DNA of 64,000 bases from assembly GCF_014359905.1 (NCBI RefSeq), contig NZ_JACIYP010000008.1, positions 1-64,000 of the forward strand. The letters run 5' to 3'. Shown here in pieces: positions 36,146 through 45,278 of the stretch. Source of the stretch: Hoeflea sp. Lineage in GTDB: Bacteria; Pseudomonadota; Alphaproteobacteria; Rhizobiales; Rhizobiaceae. The notes below the pieces were generated by a model, which saw only the letters and a program-made list of their open reading frames with translations, had not been told where the DNA came from and did not search any database. How positions within the stretch are numbered: the stretch's first letter is position 1; each line of letters opens with the position of its first letter. Made by a program: the position numbers and the translations under genes.

Positions 36146-36475
36146 CTATTCCTTGGCGGGTTCGCCCTTGACGCGAACATCGGCAATCAGGCTGCGAATC
36201 AGCCGCACCTTCACGCCGTCGGCAATCTCGAGTTCCAGTTCGGCATCGTCTATCACCTTGGTGACCTTGCCGATAACGCCGCCGCCGGTGATGACCTGGT
36301 CGCCACGGCGGACATTCTTCAGCATTTCCTCGCGTTTTTTCATCTGCGTGCGCTGCGGCCGGATGATGAGGAAATACATGATGACGAAGATCAGCAGGAA
36401 GGGCAGGATCGACATCAGGATCTCACCACCGCCACCACCGAATGGGGACTGGGCATAAGCCGGGGTCACAAACAT
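36146..36475 (-). CDS. yajC: Preprotein translocase accessory subunit YajC
   Basis: 109 residues. One membrane helix (about 20-40, ILPFLLIFVIMYFLIIRPQ) with the family hallmark IIRPQRTQMKKREEML, and a small cytoplasmic SH3-like domain (VRRGDQVITGGGVIGKV). AAGGAG lies 6 bases before the ATG. It is the first gene of the yajC-secDF-Mth938-phytoene-synthase-like operon. A bulged hairpin sits in its leader (36500-36522). Confidence 0.96.
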   Translation of the reverse strand: MFVTPAYAQSPFGGGGGEILMSILPFLLIFVIMYFLIIRPQRTQMKKREEMLKNVRRGDQVITGGGVIGKVTKVIDDAELELEIADGVKVRLIRSLIADVRVKGEPAKE

Positions 36476-36783
36476 GAAAAACTCCTTGAGGGTAAGCTTG
36501 GGGGAGAGCCCATGGGCTCCCCGACAGTCGAGCGGAATATAGTGGCAAGATAGCCGAATGCAACGCAAACATGGGACAATCCGGCCCGAATTGCCTGCCA
36601 AAACAGCTTTTCCGCACCCTCATGCCGTGCTACCGGCTTTGGTGCATGTCCCCCTCGGGCGATTTCACCCGAACAATCCGCACATGCAACCAATTTGAAG
36701 ACCAGGCGGCCATTGTGCGTTCATGACAACGAACGCCGATCCGGGCGCTCAATCGCCACGACAAACCAAGCCCGGACCATTCC
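36476..36783. other. Divergent intergenic region yajC / DUF815 ATPase, with a leader hairpin
   Basis: 308 bases. On the yajC side, a GGGG...AGCCC / GGGCT...CCCC hairpin with an AG bulge spans 36500-36522, about 13 bases upstream of the yajC Shine-Dalgarno. The middle (about 36530-36720) holds no gene. Promoters for both directions must lie here, but I cannot place hexamers with confidence. Confidence 0.45.
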
Positions 36784-37653
36784 ATGCAAGACGAAACCGC
36801 CCGCCAGATCCTCGCCGAACTCTCCCGCCTGTCGCGCGCCGTGGAGGCGCTGGCGCCATCGCGGCCTCAGGAGAACAATTTCGATGCCGCGTCCTGCTTT
36901 GTCTGGGATGCGGACAATCAGCATCTGGCGCCGGTGACCAGGCCGAACCGGATCGAGATCTCGCTGATCAAGGGTGTCGACCATGTCCGCGACATCCTGG
37001 TCGACAACACCCGCCGCTTCGCCCTCGGGCTGCCCGCCAACAATGTGCTGCTTTGGGGCGCGCGCGGCATGGGAAAATCCTCGCTGGTCAAGGCGGCTCA
37101 CGCCGCGCTTGCCGCCGAGCCCGGCCTGCCCGCTCCGCTCAAACTCATCGAGATCCACCGCGAGGACATCAACTCCCTGCCCGCGCTGATGGCGATCCTG
37201 CGACCCGCGCCCGCCCGCTTCATGCTGTTTTGCGACGATCTGTCGTTCGATCATGATGACACCGCCTACAAATCCCTCAAGGCGGCGCTTGACGGCGGCA
37301 TCGAAGGCCGGCCCGACAATGTGCTGCTCTACGCGACATCCAACCGCCGTCACCTGCTGCCGCGCGACATGATCGAGAACGAGCGCTCCACCGCCATCAA
37401 TCCGGGCGAAGCGGTGGAAGAAAAGGTCTCGCTGTCGGACCGCTTTGGCCTCTGGCTCGGCTTCCACAAATGCTCCCAGGACGATTATCTGGAGATGGTC
37501 TCAGGATATGCCGCCCATTTTGGACTGGATGCGGACCCCGAAGCGCTCAAGTCCGAGGCGCTCGAATGGTCGACCACGCGCGGCGCGCGGTCCGGACGCG
37601 TGGCCTGGCAGTTCATTCAGGACCTGGCCGGTCGGACGGGAAAATCCATCTGA
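36784..37653 (+). CDS. DUF815 family AAA-type ATPase
   Basis: 289 residues. Walker A is GARGMGKS (92-99), Walker B is FMLFCDDLSF (D151, D152), and sensor-1-like TSNRRHLLP follows. The DUF815 family is close to the DnaA/IstB-type AAA+ ATPases; its cellular role is unestablished. It stands alone on the plus strand, convergent with the LytM-type gene, with a shared terminator hairpin between them. Confidence 0.9.
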   Translation: MQDETARQILAELSRLSRAVEALAPSRPQENNFDAASCFVWDADNQHLAPVTRPNRIEISLIKGVDHVRDILVDNTRRFALGLPANNVLLWGARGMGKSSLVKAAHAALAAEPGLPAPLKLIEIHREDINSLPALMAILRPAPARFMLFCDDLSFDHDDTAYKSLKAALDGGIEGRPDNVLLYATSNRRHLLPRDMIENERSTAINPGEAVEEKVSLSDRFGLWLGFHKCSQDDYLEMVSGYAAHFGLDADPEALKSEALEWSTTRGARSGRVAWQFIQDLAGRTGKSI

Positions 37654-37676
37654 ACCCAGACTGCAGAATCGCAACG

Positions 37677-37712
37677 GAAAAAGGCCAGCGCATGGAACGC
37701 CGGCCTTTTCCA
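37677..37712. terminator. Bidirectional terminator between DUF815 ATPase and LysM-LytM gene
   Basis: AAAAGGCC (37679-37686) pairs with GGCCTTTT (37702-37709), flanked by A-runs on one side and T-runs on the other, so it can terminate transcripts from both converging genes. Confidence 0.82.
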
Positions 37713-37730
37713 CTTTCGCCTGGAGGGCGT

Positions 37731-39401
37731 TTACTCGAGATATTTGATCGGATCGACCGGCGTCGCGTTCTTGCGAACTTCAAAATGCAGCCGCGGCGTC
37801 TTGGCCACTCCGGTCATGCCGGAACTGGCGATCACCTGGCCACGGACCACCTTGTCGCCGCGGGCCACATCCAGGGTGTTGGCGTGGGCATAGACGGTCA
37901 CAAGCCCATCATCATGCCGGACCAGGACGGTCTTGCCGTATTCCTTCAGGCCATCGCCGGAATAGATCACCACGCCGTTCTCTGCCGCCTTGACCGGGGT
38001 GCCGGCCGGCAGGGAAATGTCGATCCCGTCATTGCGCTTGCCGTTTTCGGTCTTGGCGAAGCCGGTGATCACCTGGCCGCGGGCGGGCCAGCGGAACTTG
38101 TCGATGCCGGTCGATGCGGGAGCGATCGAGGCCGTGTCGGAATTGGTCTTCGCGGCCACACTGTCGCCAGCGGCGCTGACCGGCGGCGTGTAGGGCTTGG
38201 GTGCGTCGGAGGCGGCAGCCGCATTGACCGATGCTGTCGTGGTCGACCGGTCGACGCTTTCGGTTCCGGCCGCCGGAATGACAAGCGACAGACCGATGCG
38301 GATGTTCGATCCCGTCAGATTGTTCGCCGACTTGAGCGCATCGACGCTGACGCCGTGGTTCCGGGCGATCTTGCTCAGGGTATCGCCGCTCGTCACCGTA
38401 TAGGCACCGCCAGCCGGGCTGTTCGGGCCGCGATTGGAGGCGTTTGCCGTCGAGGACTGGGACGAATCGGCTTCGGCACTGGGGCTGCGCAACGCCGGAG
38501 CGCTCGGCAGCACCGCCACGTCCTGGCGTGGCGAGCGCACGGGCAGCGGAATCCGGTCATGCTTGGCCTCACCCTGCAACCCGGTGCCCGAATTGGCGGC
38601 GAGCGTGTTCGGATTGTTGTCCGGCGCGGAAACCGGCGCCTTGCGGGAATACACATAGACCGGGATCAGCAATTGCCGTCCGGCCGAAACCCGCGACGCG
38701 TCATCGATTCCGTTGGCCTTCATGATTTCGCTGGCGGGAACGCCGTAGCGCTTGGAGAGATTGTAGATGGTCTCACCCGGCCCCAGCGTGATGCGGGTAC
38801 CGCCGGTCGTCGTCCAGCCAGCACCCTGCGGCGCAGTGCCGGTAACGATCGGATCGGGCGATATCACCGGGGTACTGGCGGCGGCGTAGTCCGGGTTCAC
38901 CTGTACGCTGGTGTTCAACTGCTGCGGCCTCTCGGGAAACGCCTGTGTCGCCGGCGCAAGCGCGGGCTGAGCCGACGGCAGGGCCTGACGTGAGATCGAC
39001 GCGGACTGCTGGTTTCCGCCGCCAATCAGGCTGGACGAGGACGCGGACGTGCGGGCCATGGAAGGCACCGAACCGGTGGGGGTCGGATCATAGCCTGGCT
39101 GCGAGGGCGACCGGTAATCACCCGGGAATGCCTGCGAGGACGCCGGCGCCTGGGGATAGGAACTGGTCTGCGGATATCCGCCCGCACCGTTCGATGAATT
39201 TGAAGTGCCGCCCACATCCGCCATCGGCGCGAGCGATGACGAGGACGGTGCGGGCACCGACGCAGTCATCAACTGATCCGTGTTACGGAAGGAGAACCGG
39301 TCTACATCCGAGCTGCAAGCTGCAGCAGATCCCGCCAGAAGCGCGATGCCGAGCAAACGGATCACCGAAACACCGGGAACGACAGTCTGTGTGACACGCA
39401 T
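37731..39401 (-). CDS. LysM and degenerate LytM (M23) domain lipoprotein, DipM/NlpD-like
   Basis: 556 residues from the ATG. A lipoprotein-like signal ends at C29 (GSAAAC). Two LysM peptidoglycan-binding repeats lie at about 206-247 and 334-376, with long Ser/Pro/Ala linkers. The C-terminal M23 fold (about 436-545) has lost zinc ligands: the first His of the HxxxD motif is N457 (NDGID) and the HxH motif reads RLH (537-539). This is the pattern of NlpD/EnvC/DipM, which activate cell-wall amidases instead of cutting. The order surE-pcm-nlpD is the same as in enterobacteria. A role in septal peptidoglycan splitting is therefore likely. Confidence 0.88.
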   Translation of the reverse strand: MRVTQTVVPGVSVIRLLGIALLAGSAAACSSDVDRFSFRNTDQLMTASVPAPSSSSLAPMADVGGTSNSSNGAGGYPQTSSYPQAPASSQAFPGDYRSPSQPGYDPTPTGSVPSMARTSASSSSLIGGGNQQSASISRQALPSAQPALAPATQAFPERPQQLNTSVQVNPDYAAASTPVISPDPIVTGTAPQGAGWTTTGGTRITLGPGETIYNLSKRYGVPASEIMKANGIDDASRVSAGRQLLIPVYVYSRKAPVSAPDNNPNTLAANSGTGLQGEAKHDRIPLPVRSPRQDVAVLPSAPALRSPSAEADSSQSSTANASNRGPNSPAGGAYTVTSGDTLSKIARNHGVSVDALKSANNLTGSNIRIGLSLVIPAAGTESVDRSTTTASVNAAAASDAPKPYTPPVSAAGDSVAAKTNSDTASIAPASTGIDKFRWPARGQVITGFAKTENGKRNDGIDISLPAGTPVKAAENGVVIYSGDGLKEYGKTVLVRHDDGLVTVYAHANTLDVARGDKVVRGQVIASSGMTGVAKTPRLHFEVRKNATPVDPIKYLE

Positions 39402-39507
39402 AACATTACCCAATCAACGCAATACCTACTGCGATGATTAAAGCGCGTTAGTGTTACTCATCAGTTAAAGCGGCGCGAATCTGTGCTTTTAGATGTCAGA
39501 CAGGCAT

Positions 39508-40161
39508 TCAAAGCGCCAGCGCCAGGCCCGGCGTAAAGGGAAGATACGGCACTTCAAACAGGTCCTCACGCTCGAACCGGCTGCCAATCTTGGTCAGCCG
39601 CGCCATCAGCGTCGGACCGCTTTCGCTCAGGATCGGCGCAAGCATGACGCCGCCGGACGCCAGCTGTTCGATGAACTGGCGCGGCATGCCGTCAAAAGCG
39701 CAGGTTGCAAGGATCCGGTCAAATCCGCCCTCGCCGTTCATGCCCTTCAGGCCGTCAGCCTGCCGGGCGATCACATTGCCGATGCCAAGGTGCACAAACC
39801 GCTGCTGGGCAAGCTGGACCAGCGTCTTGTAGCGGTCGATCGTCACCACTCTTTCGGCCAGGCGCGCTGCGACCGCAGCCAGGAAACCGCTGCCGGTGCC
39901 GATGTCGAGAAACCGGTGACCCGGCTCGATCTGCAGCAGTGCGAGCATCCGCGCCACCAGATCCGCACTTTCGGCGAATCCGCCGCAATCTATCGGCACC
40001 AGCCGGTCCTGGTAGGCAGCCTCTGCGTAAGCCGCCGAGACGAACACAGTGCGCGGCGTTTGCTCGAGCGCCGTCAGAAGCCCCTTGTCGGAGACACCTT
40101 CGGCCCGGAGCCGCAGGAACAACCCGGCAAACCCCTCCTTCTCCAACAGCCGCACATTCAT
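39508..40161 (-). CDS. pcm: Protein-L-isoaspartate O-methyltransferase
   Basis: 217 residues. SAM-binding motif I is FLDIGTGSGFLAAVAA (about 84-99), and the PCMT-specific part ESADLVARMLALL precedes it. It methylates isoaspartyl residues to start repair of aged proteins. The start is 3 bases after the surE stop. Together with surE and the NlpD-like gene it forms the conserved stationary-phase cluster seen in many proteobacteria. Confidence 0.93.
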   Translation of the reverse strand: MNVRLLEKEGFAGLFLRLRAEGVSDKGLLTALEQTPRTVFVSAAYAEAAYQDRLVPIDCGGFAESADLVARMLALLQIEPGHRFLDIGTGSGFLAAVAARLAERVVTIDRYKTLVQLAQQRFVHLGIGNVIARQADGLKGMNGEGGFDRILATCAFDGMPRQFIEQLASGGVMLAPILSESGPTLMARLTKIGSRFEREDLFEVPYLPFTPGLALAL

Positions 40162-40164
40162 CCC

Positions 40165-40923
40165 TCAATCTTCCAGCGCGGCGGCCAGTTTCTCCTGGAC
40201 CGCGTGATTGGTCAGGTCGAGCTTCAGCGGCGTGACCGAAATAAAGCCCCTGGAGATGGCCCTGATGTCGCTGTTGGCCTCCGGCGAAAAGTCCCGGCGG
40301 CCGAATTTCAGCCAGAAATAGGGAAAGCCGCGCCCGTCCTCGCGTTCCTCGATCGACAATCCGTGCGTCAACTGTCCCTGATCCGTCACGATCACGCCCT
40401 GGACTTCTTCCGTGGCGCAATTGGGAAAATTGACATTGAGCAAGGTGCCGGCCGGCAGGTCGATGGCGACGAGTTTCTTGAGCAGCGCCGGCGCGTGGGT
40501 CTCGGCCACGACCCACGGCACGATCCGCCCATCGGACCAGTTGTAGGCCTGGCTCATGGCGATAGAGCGGACGCCCAGAAGCGTGCCCTCCATGGCGCCG
40601 GCGACGGTGCCCGAATAGGTCACGTCGTCAGCCACGTTCTGGCCGGAATTCACCCCTGACAGGACAAGGTCCGGACCCGGATCCATCAGGCTCTTGATCG
40701 CCATGATGACACAGTCGGTGGGCGTGCCGCGCAGCGCATAGGTCTTGTCGCGCACCTGTCGCAGCCTGAGCGGCTCGGACAGGGTGAGCGAATGGGCGAG
40801 CCCGCTCTGGTCGGTTTCCGGCGCGACAATCCAGACGTCGTCGGACAGAGTCCGGGCGATGCGCTCCAGCACCTCAAGCCCCTCGGCATGAATGCCGTCG
40901 TCATTGGTGATGAGTATGCGCAT
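40165..40923 (-). CDS. surE: 5'/3'-nucleotidase SurE
   Basis: 252 residues. The metal-binding N-terminus [15 protein letters not shown] carries the adjacent aspartates, and the conserved [26 protein letters not shown] follows. It dephosphorylates nucleoside monophosphates and polyphosphate in the cytosol. The ATG at 40923 has AAAGGGGA upstream; a TTG two codons earlier is unlikely. It is directly coupled to pcm and lies 27 bases after serS. Confidence 0.94.
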   Translation of the reverse strand: MRILITNDDGIHAEGLEVLERIARTLSDDVWIVAPETDQSGLAHSLTLSEPLRLRQVRDKTYALRGTPTDCVIMAIKSLMDPGPDLVLSGVNSGQNVADDVTYSGTVAGAMEGTLLGVRSIAMSQAYNWSDGRIVPWVVAETHAPALLKKLVAIDLPAGTLLNVNFPNCATEEVQGVIVTDQGQLTHGLSIEEREDGRGFPYFWLKFGRRDFSPEANSDIRAISRGFISVTPLKLDLTNHAVQEKLAAALED

Positions 40924-40950
40924 TGCCAATCCCCTTTAACTGCGAATGTC

Positions 40951-42234
40951 CTACGCGGCCTTCTCGATCCGCGTGAGCCCGCCCATATAGGGCTGCAAGG
41001 CGTCGGGCACGGTGATCGATCCGTCGGCGTTCTGGTAATTTTCCATGACCGCGATCAGGGCGCGGCCGACCGCGACGCCGGACCCATTGAGCGTGTGGAC
41101 AAAGCGTGTGGCCTTGTCGCCCGGCTTGCGGCAGCGCGCATTCATCCGCCGCGCCTGGAAATCACCGCAGACCGAACAGGACGAAATCTCGCGATAGGCT
41201 TCCTGGCCGGGCAACCAGACTTCGATGTCATAGGTCTTCTGCGCGCCAAAGCCCATGTCGCCGGTGCACAGCACGATCGTTCGGAAATGCAGGCCGAGGC
41301 GCTTGAGCACGTTTTCCGCGCTCGCCGTCATCCGCTCATGCTCTTCGAGCGAGGTTTCGGGCGTCGTCACCGACACCAGCTCCACCTTGGTGAACTGGTG
41401 CTGGCGCAGCATGCCGCGCGTGTCGCGGCCCGCCGACCCGGCTTCCGAGCGGAAGCAGGCCGTCTGCGCGGCGTAGCGCCTGGGTAGCTCGTCATCGGAC
41501 ATGATTTCACCGGCAGCCATGTAGGTAAGCGGCACTTCCGCGGTCGGAATCAGCCAGCGCCCATCCGTGGTGCGGAACAGTTCGTCGCCGAACTTGGGCA
41601 GCTTGTCGGTGCCGTAGGCAGCCGCGTCATTGACCATCAGCGGCGGATTGACCTCGGTGTAACCATGCTCGCCGGTGTGCAGGTCAAGCATGAACTGACC
41701 CAGCGCCCGCTCCAGCCGCGCCAGTCCGCCGGTCAGGATCGTGAACCGTGCGCCCGACATCTTGGCGGCGCGCTCGAAATCCATCATGCCGAGCGCTTCG
41801 CCGAGCTCGTAATGTTCCTTGGGCTTGAAGCCAAGATCAGGCTTCGCCCCGACCTTGCGCACCTCGACATTGCCGCTCTCGTCCGCGCCCACCGGCACCT
41901 CGTCGAGCGGGATATTGGGCAGCACCGACAGCGCTTGCTTGAGCGCCTCGTCAAGCTCACGCTCCTTCGCCTCCCCGGCCTGGAGATCATCCTTGATGGT
42001 GGCGACCTCGGCCTTGAGACTGTCGGCCGTGGCCTGGTCCTTGGCGGCCATCGCCTTGCCGATATCCTTGGAGGCAAGATTGCGGCGTTCCTGCAGCGCC
42101 TGAAGCAGGCCCACATGGCTGCGGCGCGCCTCATCCAGTTGGATCAGGCTCGCGGCCTGCGGTGCGGCGCCGCGTTTGGCCAGTGCAGCGTCAAGAGCTG
42201 CGGGATTGTCTCGTATCCATTTGATGTCAAGCAT
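40951..42234 (-). CDS. serS: Seryl-tRNA synthetase
   Basis: 427 residues, normal for bacterial SerRS. An N-terminal coiled-coil arm (about 28-110) is followed by the class II core: motif 1 in [16 protein letters not shown], motif 2 [21 protein letters not shown] and motif 3 [17 protein letters not shown]. It charges tRNA-Ser and tRNA-Sec. The ATG at 42234 ([11 protein letters not shown]) is certain from conservation; its Shine-Dalgarno is weak. Confidence 0.96.
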   Translation of the reverse strand: MLDIKWIRDNPAALDAALAKRGAAPQAASLIQLDEARRSHVGLLQALQERRNLASKDIGKAMAAKDQATADSLKAEVATIKDDLQAGEAKERELDEALKQALSVLPNIPLDEVPVGADESGNVEVRKVGAKPDLGFKPKEHYELGEALGMMDFERAAKMSGARFTILTGGLARLERALGQFMLDLHTGEHGYTEVNPPLMVNDAAAYGTDKLPKFGDELFRTTDGRWLIPTAEVPLTYMAAGEIMSDDELPRRYAAQTACFRSEAGSAGRDTRGMLRQHQFTKVELVSVTTPETSLEEHERMTASAENVLKRLGLHFRTIVLCTGDMGFGAQKTYDIEVWLPGQEAYREISSCSVCGDFQARRMNARCRKPGDKATRFVHTLNGSGVAVGRALIAVMENYQNADGSITVPDALQPYMGGLTRIEKAA

Positions 42235-42316
42235 GGCTGGTCCCGGTCGTCGATTGGCAGCGCCGACACCGCGCCCGCGCCGTAATGCGGCGGGGATGCG
42301 GCGTTCACTCGGGAGA

Positions 42317-43159
42317 TCAGGCGTCCGATTTGGGCTCGGCGTCGCCGGACGAACTTGCCTCGTCAGCTTCCTCCGCCAAAGCCGCTCTCGCAGCGCGCTG
42401 ACGCTCCACGAGTCGGGCGCAATAGATGCCAATCTCGTAAAGAAGGATGGTTGGCAGCGCAAGCCCGATCTGGGAGACCGGATCGGGCGGCGTCAGGATG
42501 GCCGCGGCAATAAAGGCAGAGACGATCGCATACTTGCGCTTGTCGGCAAGACCCTGGCTGCTCACCAGCCCGACGCGCGCCATCAGCGTCGTCACCACCG
42601 GCAGCTGGAACACCAGGCCGAAGGCGAAGATCAGCGTCATGATCAGTCCGAGATACTCCGACACCTTGGGCAGGAGCATGATCGAGGCTTCGCCGGAGCC
42701 GCCGGTCTGTTCCATCGACAGGAAGAACCACATCACCATCGGCGTGAAGAAGAAATAGACCAGCGCCGCGCCAATCAGGAACAGGATCGGCGAGGCAATC
42801 AGGAACGGCAGGAACGCGCCCCGCTCGTTCTTGTAGAGCCCCGGCGCCACGAACTTGTAGATCTGGGCCGCGATCATCGGAAAGGCGATCACCAATCCGC
42901 CAAACATGCCGATCTTGATCTGGGTGAAGAAGAATTCCTGTGGCGCGGTGTAGATCAGCTCGATCTTGCGATCGGTCATGCCGGCCCACTCGACCGCCCA
43001 GGTGAACGGTATCACCAGCATGTTGAACAACGGTTTGGCAAACGCGAAACACAGCAGGAACGCCAGAAAGAAAGCACCGATCGCCCACATCAGGCGATTG
43101 CGCAGCTCCATCAGGTGGGCAAGCAGCGGCTGTGGCTTGTCGTCGATATCGTCACTCAC
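42317..43159 (-). CDS. tatC: Twin-arginine translocase subunit TatC
   Basis: 280 residues with six predicted membrane helices. TatC signatures are [13 protein letters not shown] near the N-terminus, [10 protein letters not shown], and [21 protein letters not shown]. It is the receptor core for twin-arginine signal peptides. It overlaps the tatB stop by 4 bases (43156-43159). An acidic C-terminal tail ([18 protein letters not shown]) is added. Confidence 0.96.
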   Translation of the reverse strand: MSDDIDDKPQPLLAHLMELRNRLMWAIGAFFLAFLLCFAFAKPLFNMLVIPFTWAVEWAGMTDRKIELIYTAPQEFFFTQIKIGMFGGLVIAFPMIAAQIYKFVAPGLYKNERGAFLPFLIASPILFLIGAALVYFFFTPMVMWFFLSMEQTGGSGEASIMLLPKVSEYLGLIMTLIFAFGLVFQLPVVTTLMARVGLVSSQGLADKRKYAIVSAFIAAAILTPPDPVSQIGLALPTILLYEIGIYCARLVERQRAARAALAEEADEASSSGDAEPKSDA

Positions 43160-43842
43160 GCCTGGCCCTCGCCTTGCTTGGGTTTCCTGGCGCGTGGCGC
43201 AGCTTTGGTGCCGGCTGCGGCCGCTTTGGGCTTGGCTTTGGCCGGAGCCTTGGCGGCCGGTGTGGCAACGCTCGCTGTCTTCGGCGTTGCTGGCTTCGAC
43301 GCAGGTTTGGGCGTTTCAGCCTTGGCCTTTGAAGGCGCCTTCGCGGTCCTGGCGGCGGTGCTTGCGGGCTTGGCGCCAGTCTTGGATGCCGGAGAAGCTT
43401 TCGAAGCCGCCTTTGCCTCAGGCTGTGAAGCCGTCGACGCGGGTTCTGTCGGCTTGACCTCCGGCGCACCGTCCGGAAGCTTCATGGTCGCCTCCGGAAT
43501 CTCGGTCTTGGGTTTCCACGCTGGCGTTTCTGACGGGGCGTTCACGGTCTTCTCGATATCCGAGCGGATCGACTTGGCCGTGTCCTTCAACGGGTTGACC
43601 GCGTCCCGAATGGTCTGCATCGGATTGAGCTTGCGGGCTTCGTCGAAGGTTTTCTTGACGTCGTCCAGTTCAGCCTCACGCAATGCCTCATCGAACTGCC
43701 CCCGAAACTCGTTGGCCATGCCCCTGAGCTTCTTGGTGGTTCGCCCGAAAGCGCGCAGCATAGGTGGAAGGTCCTTCGGACCGACCACAATGATCAGCAC
43801 AATGGCGACGACCAGGAGTTCTGGCCAACCGATGTCGAACAT
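43156..43842 (-). CDS. tatB: Twin-arginine translocase subunit TatB
   Basis: 228 residues. The N-terminal helix MFDIGWPELLVVAIVLIIVVGPKDLPPMLRAF (shown here only by its ends FDIGW and GPKDLP) has the TatB-type E8 and GP hinge, followed by an amphipathic helix. The second half (about 110-228) is a Lys/Ala/Pro-rich low-complexity tail, longer than in enterobacteria but common in rhizobia. It forms the receptor with TatC. Confidence 0.94.
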   Translation of the reverse strand: MFDIGWPELLVVAIVLIIVVGPKDLPPMLRAFGRTTKKLRGMANEFRGQFDEALREAELDDVKKTFDEARKLNPMQTIRDAVNPLKDTAKSIRSDIEKTVNAPSETPAWKPKTEIPEATMKLPDGAPEVKPTEPASTASQPEAKAASKASPASKTGAKPASTAARTAKAPSKAKAETPKPASKPATPKTASVATPAAKAPAKAKPKAAAAGTKAAPRARKPKQGEGQA

Positions 43843-43882
43843 TCAGACGTCTCCTCACCCGTCAGGGCAACGGGATTGGGTG

Positions 43883-44083
43883 TCAGTGGTGATTTTTCGA
43901 TTCTTCTGACTTGTTTTCAACCGTCTTCGTTTCAGGCGTGGCTTCTTCGTCGCCCATGCCCTTCTTGAAACTTTTGATTCCCTTGGCGACATCGCCCATC
44001 AGTTCCGGAATCTTGCCGCGACCGAACAAAAGCAACACGACGACCAGAACGATAAGCCAATGCCAAATGCTGAATGAACCCAT
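43883..44083 (-). CDS. tatA: Twin-arginine translocase subunit TatA
   Basis: 66 residues: [21 protein letters not shown] with the FGRGKIPEL hinge, the amphipathic helix [15 protein letters not shown], and a short charged tail. AGGAGAG precedes the ATG at 44083. It oligomerises to form the translocation pore. It is first in the tatABC operon; the ABC ATPase gene ends 39 bases upstream. Confidence 0.95.
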   Translation of the reverse strand: MGSFSIWHWLIVLVVVLLLFGRGKIPELMGDVAKGIKSFKKGMGDEEATPETKTVENKSEESKNHH

Positions 44084-44122
44084 AATACTCTCCTGTCTGC
44101 ATCCCACCCTGATTTAGGGTGT

Positions 44123-45172
44123 TTATCCGTTTCTTTCAAACACCAAAATGTCACGCTCGTTGACTGTGACCGAAACATCGCGGACGCCGGCCCTTAATTG
44201 GCCAGCACGAATGCGGGCGTCAATTGGACTTTCGCCTCCAGCAACCACCAATGTCACCAGTTCCTCGACCCCCAAAAACCGGCGCGCCACAACACGCGCC
44301 GAAACTCCGCACGGTGTTTCCGTAACTTCGACGCCCGGCAGCCTTATGGCAATCGAGACCTCCGCGCCATCAGAAAAACCACGAGCTTTCACTGGACCGA
44401 CCGGCGTTTGCGCCACTTCGCCTGCCACCGACCCTTCAAACACATTGATTTCGGAAAAGAAACCGGCGGCGAAGAGATTGACCGGGCGATGATAGAGATC
44501 CTCGGCCGTGCCCACCTGCACCAGTGCACCGTCCCTGAGCAGCGCGATTCGGTCGCCCATGCGCATGGCCTCCTCGGCGTCATGGGTCACCACCACTGCG
44601 GTGGCGCGCGCTTCGCGCAGGATCGCCAGGGTCTCGGCCCTGACACTGTCCTTCAGGCGCGAATCGAGGCCGGAAAACGGCTCGTCCATCAACAGCACCG
44701 CAGGCCGCGGGGCGAGTGCGCGGGCCAGCGCCACGCGCTGTTGCTCGCCACCCGACAGCGCATGCGGGTAATTGTCGGCGTAATGCACCATCCCGACGCG
44801 GTCGAGCGCGGCCAGCGCCTCCCGCTTAGCGTCGGCCGAACTCAGCGCCGTCAGTCCGAACCGGACATTGTCGAGAATCGTCAGATGCGGAAACAGTGCG
44901 AAATCCTGAAACATCAGGCCAATGCCGCGACGTTCGGGCGGCAGGTTGACCGAAGGCCCGGCGATCTCCCGGTCGTTGAGCAGGAGCCTGCCCTTGCCCA
45001 GCGGCTCGATCCCCGCGGCAATGCGCAACAGCGTTGTCTTACCCGATCCCGAGGGGCCAAGCAGACACAGAACCTCGCCCGGTTCCGCCGAAAGCGTCAC
45101 GCCACGGAGCGTCTGCAGGTCACCATAGGCGTGATGCACGTCCTCAAACGCCAGCCGCGCGGCAAAGGTCAC
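44123..45172 (-). CDS. ABC transporter ATP-binding protein, FbpC/PotA type, without adjacent permease
   Basis: 349 residues from a GTG (MTFAARLAFEDVHHAYGD). Motifs: Walker A GPSGSGKTT, Q-loop MFQDFALFPHL, signature LSGGEQQR, Walker B AVLLMDEPFSGLD and the H-loop VVTHDAEEA. The C-terminal ~110 residues form a TOBE-like regulatory domain. Such ATPases drive iron, sulfate or polyamine importers, but no permease or binding protein gene is nearby, so it must serve a complex encoded elsewhere. An upstream in-frame GTG at 45295 would add 41 unconserved residues and overlap scpB; AGGA and GGCAGGG favour 45172. Confidence 0.85.
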   Translation of the reverse strand: MTFAARLAFEDVHHAYGDLQTLRGVTLSAEPGEVLCLLGPSGSGKTTLLRIAAGIEPLGKGRLLLNDREIAGPSVNLPPERRGIGLMFQDFALFPHLTILDNVRFGLTALSSADAKREALAALDRVGMVHYADNYPHALSGGEQQRVALARALAPRPAVLLMDEPFSGLDSRLKDSVRAETLAILREARATAVVVTHDAEEAMRMGDRIALLRDGALVQVGTAEDLYHRPVNLFAAGFFSEINVFEGSVAGEVAQTPVGPVKARGFSDGAEVSIAIRLPGVEVTETPCGVSARVVARRFLGVEELVTLVVAGGESPIDARIRAGQLRAGVRDVSVTVNERDILVFERNG

Positions 45173-45278
45173 CCCTGCCGTCCTGCGCGCGTTGGCCGCT
45201 CTTACTTGCTGTCTCACCTGGGCTGGACCCTTGCTGTCAGTCTCGTGCGCGTCCGGGGTCGACCCCGTGACCGGAGGC

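Noticed and set aside
34283-36553. 756-codon open frame antisense to secDF
   Set aside because: It is a shadow created by GC-biased third positions of secDF; it has no ribosome-binding site, no recognisable domain and an amino-acid composition rich in Arg/His/Asp.
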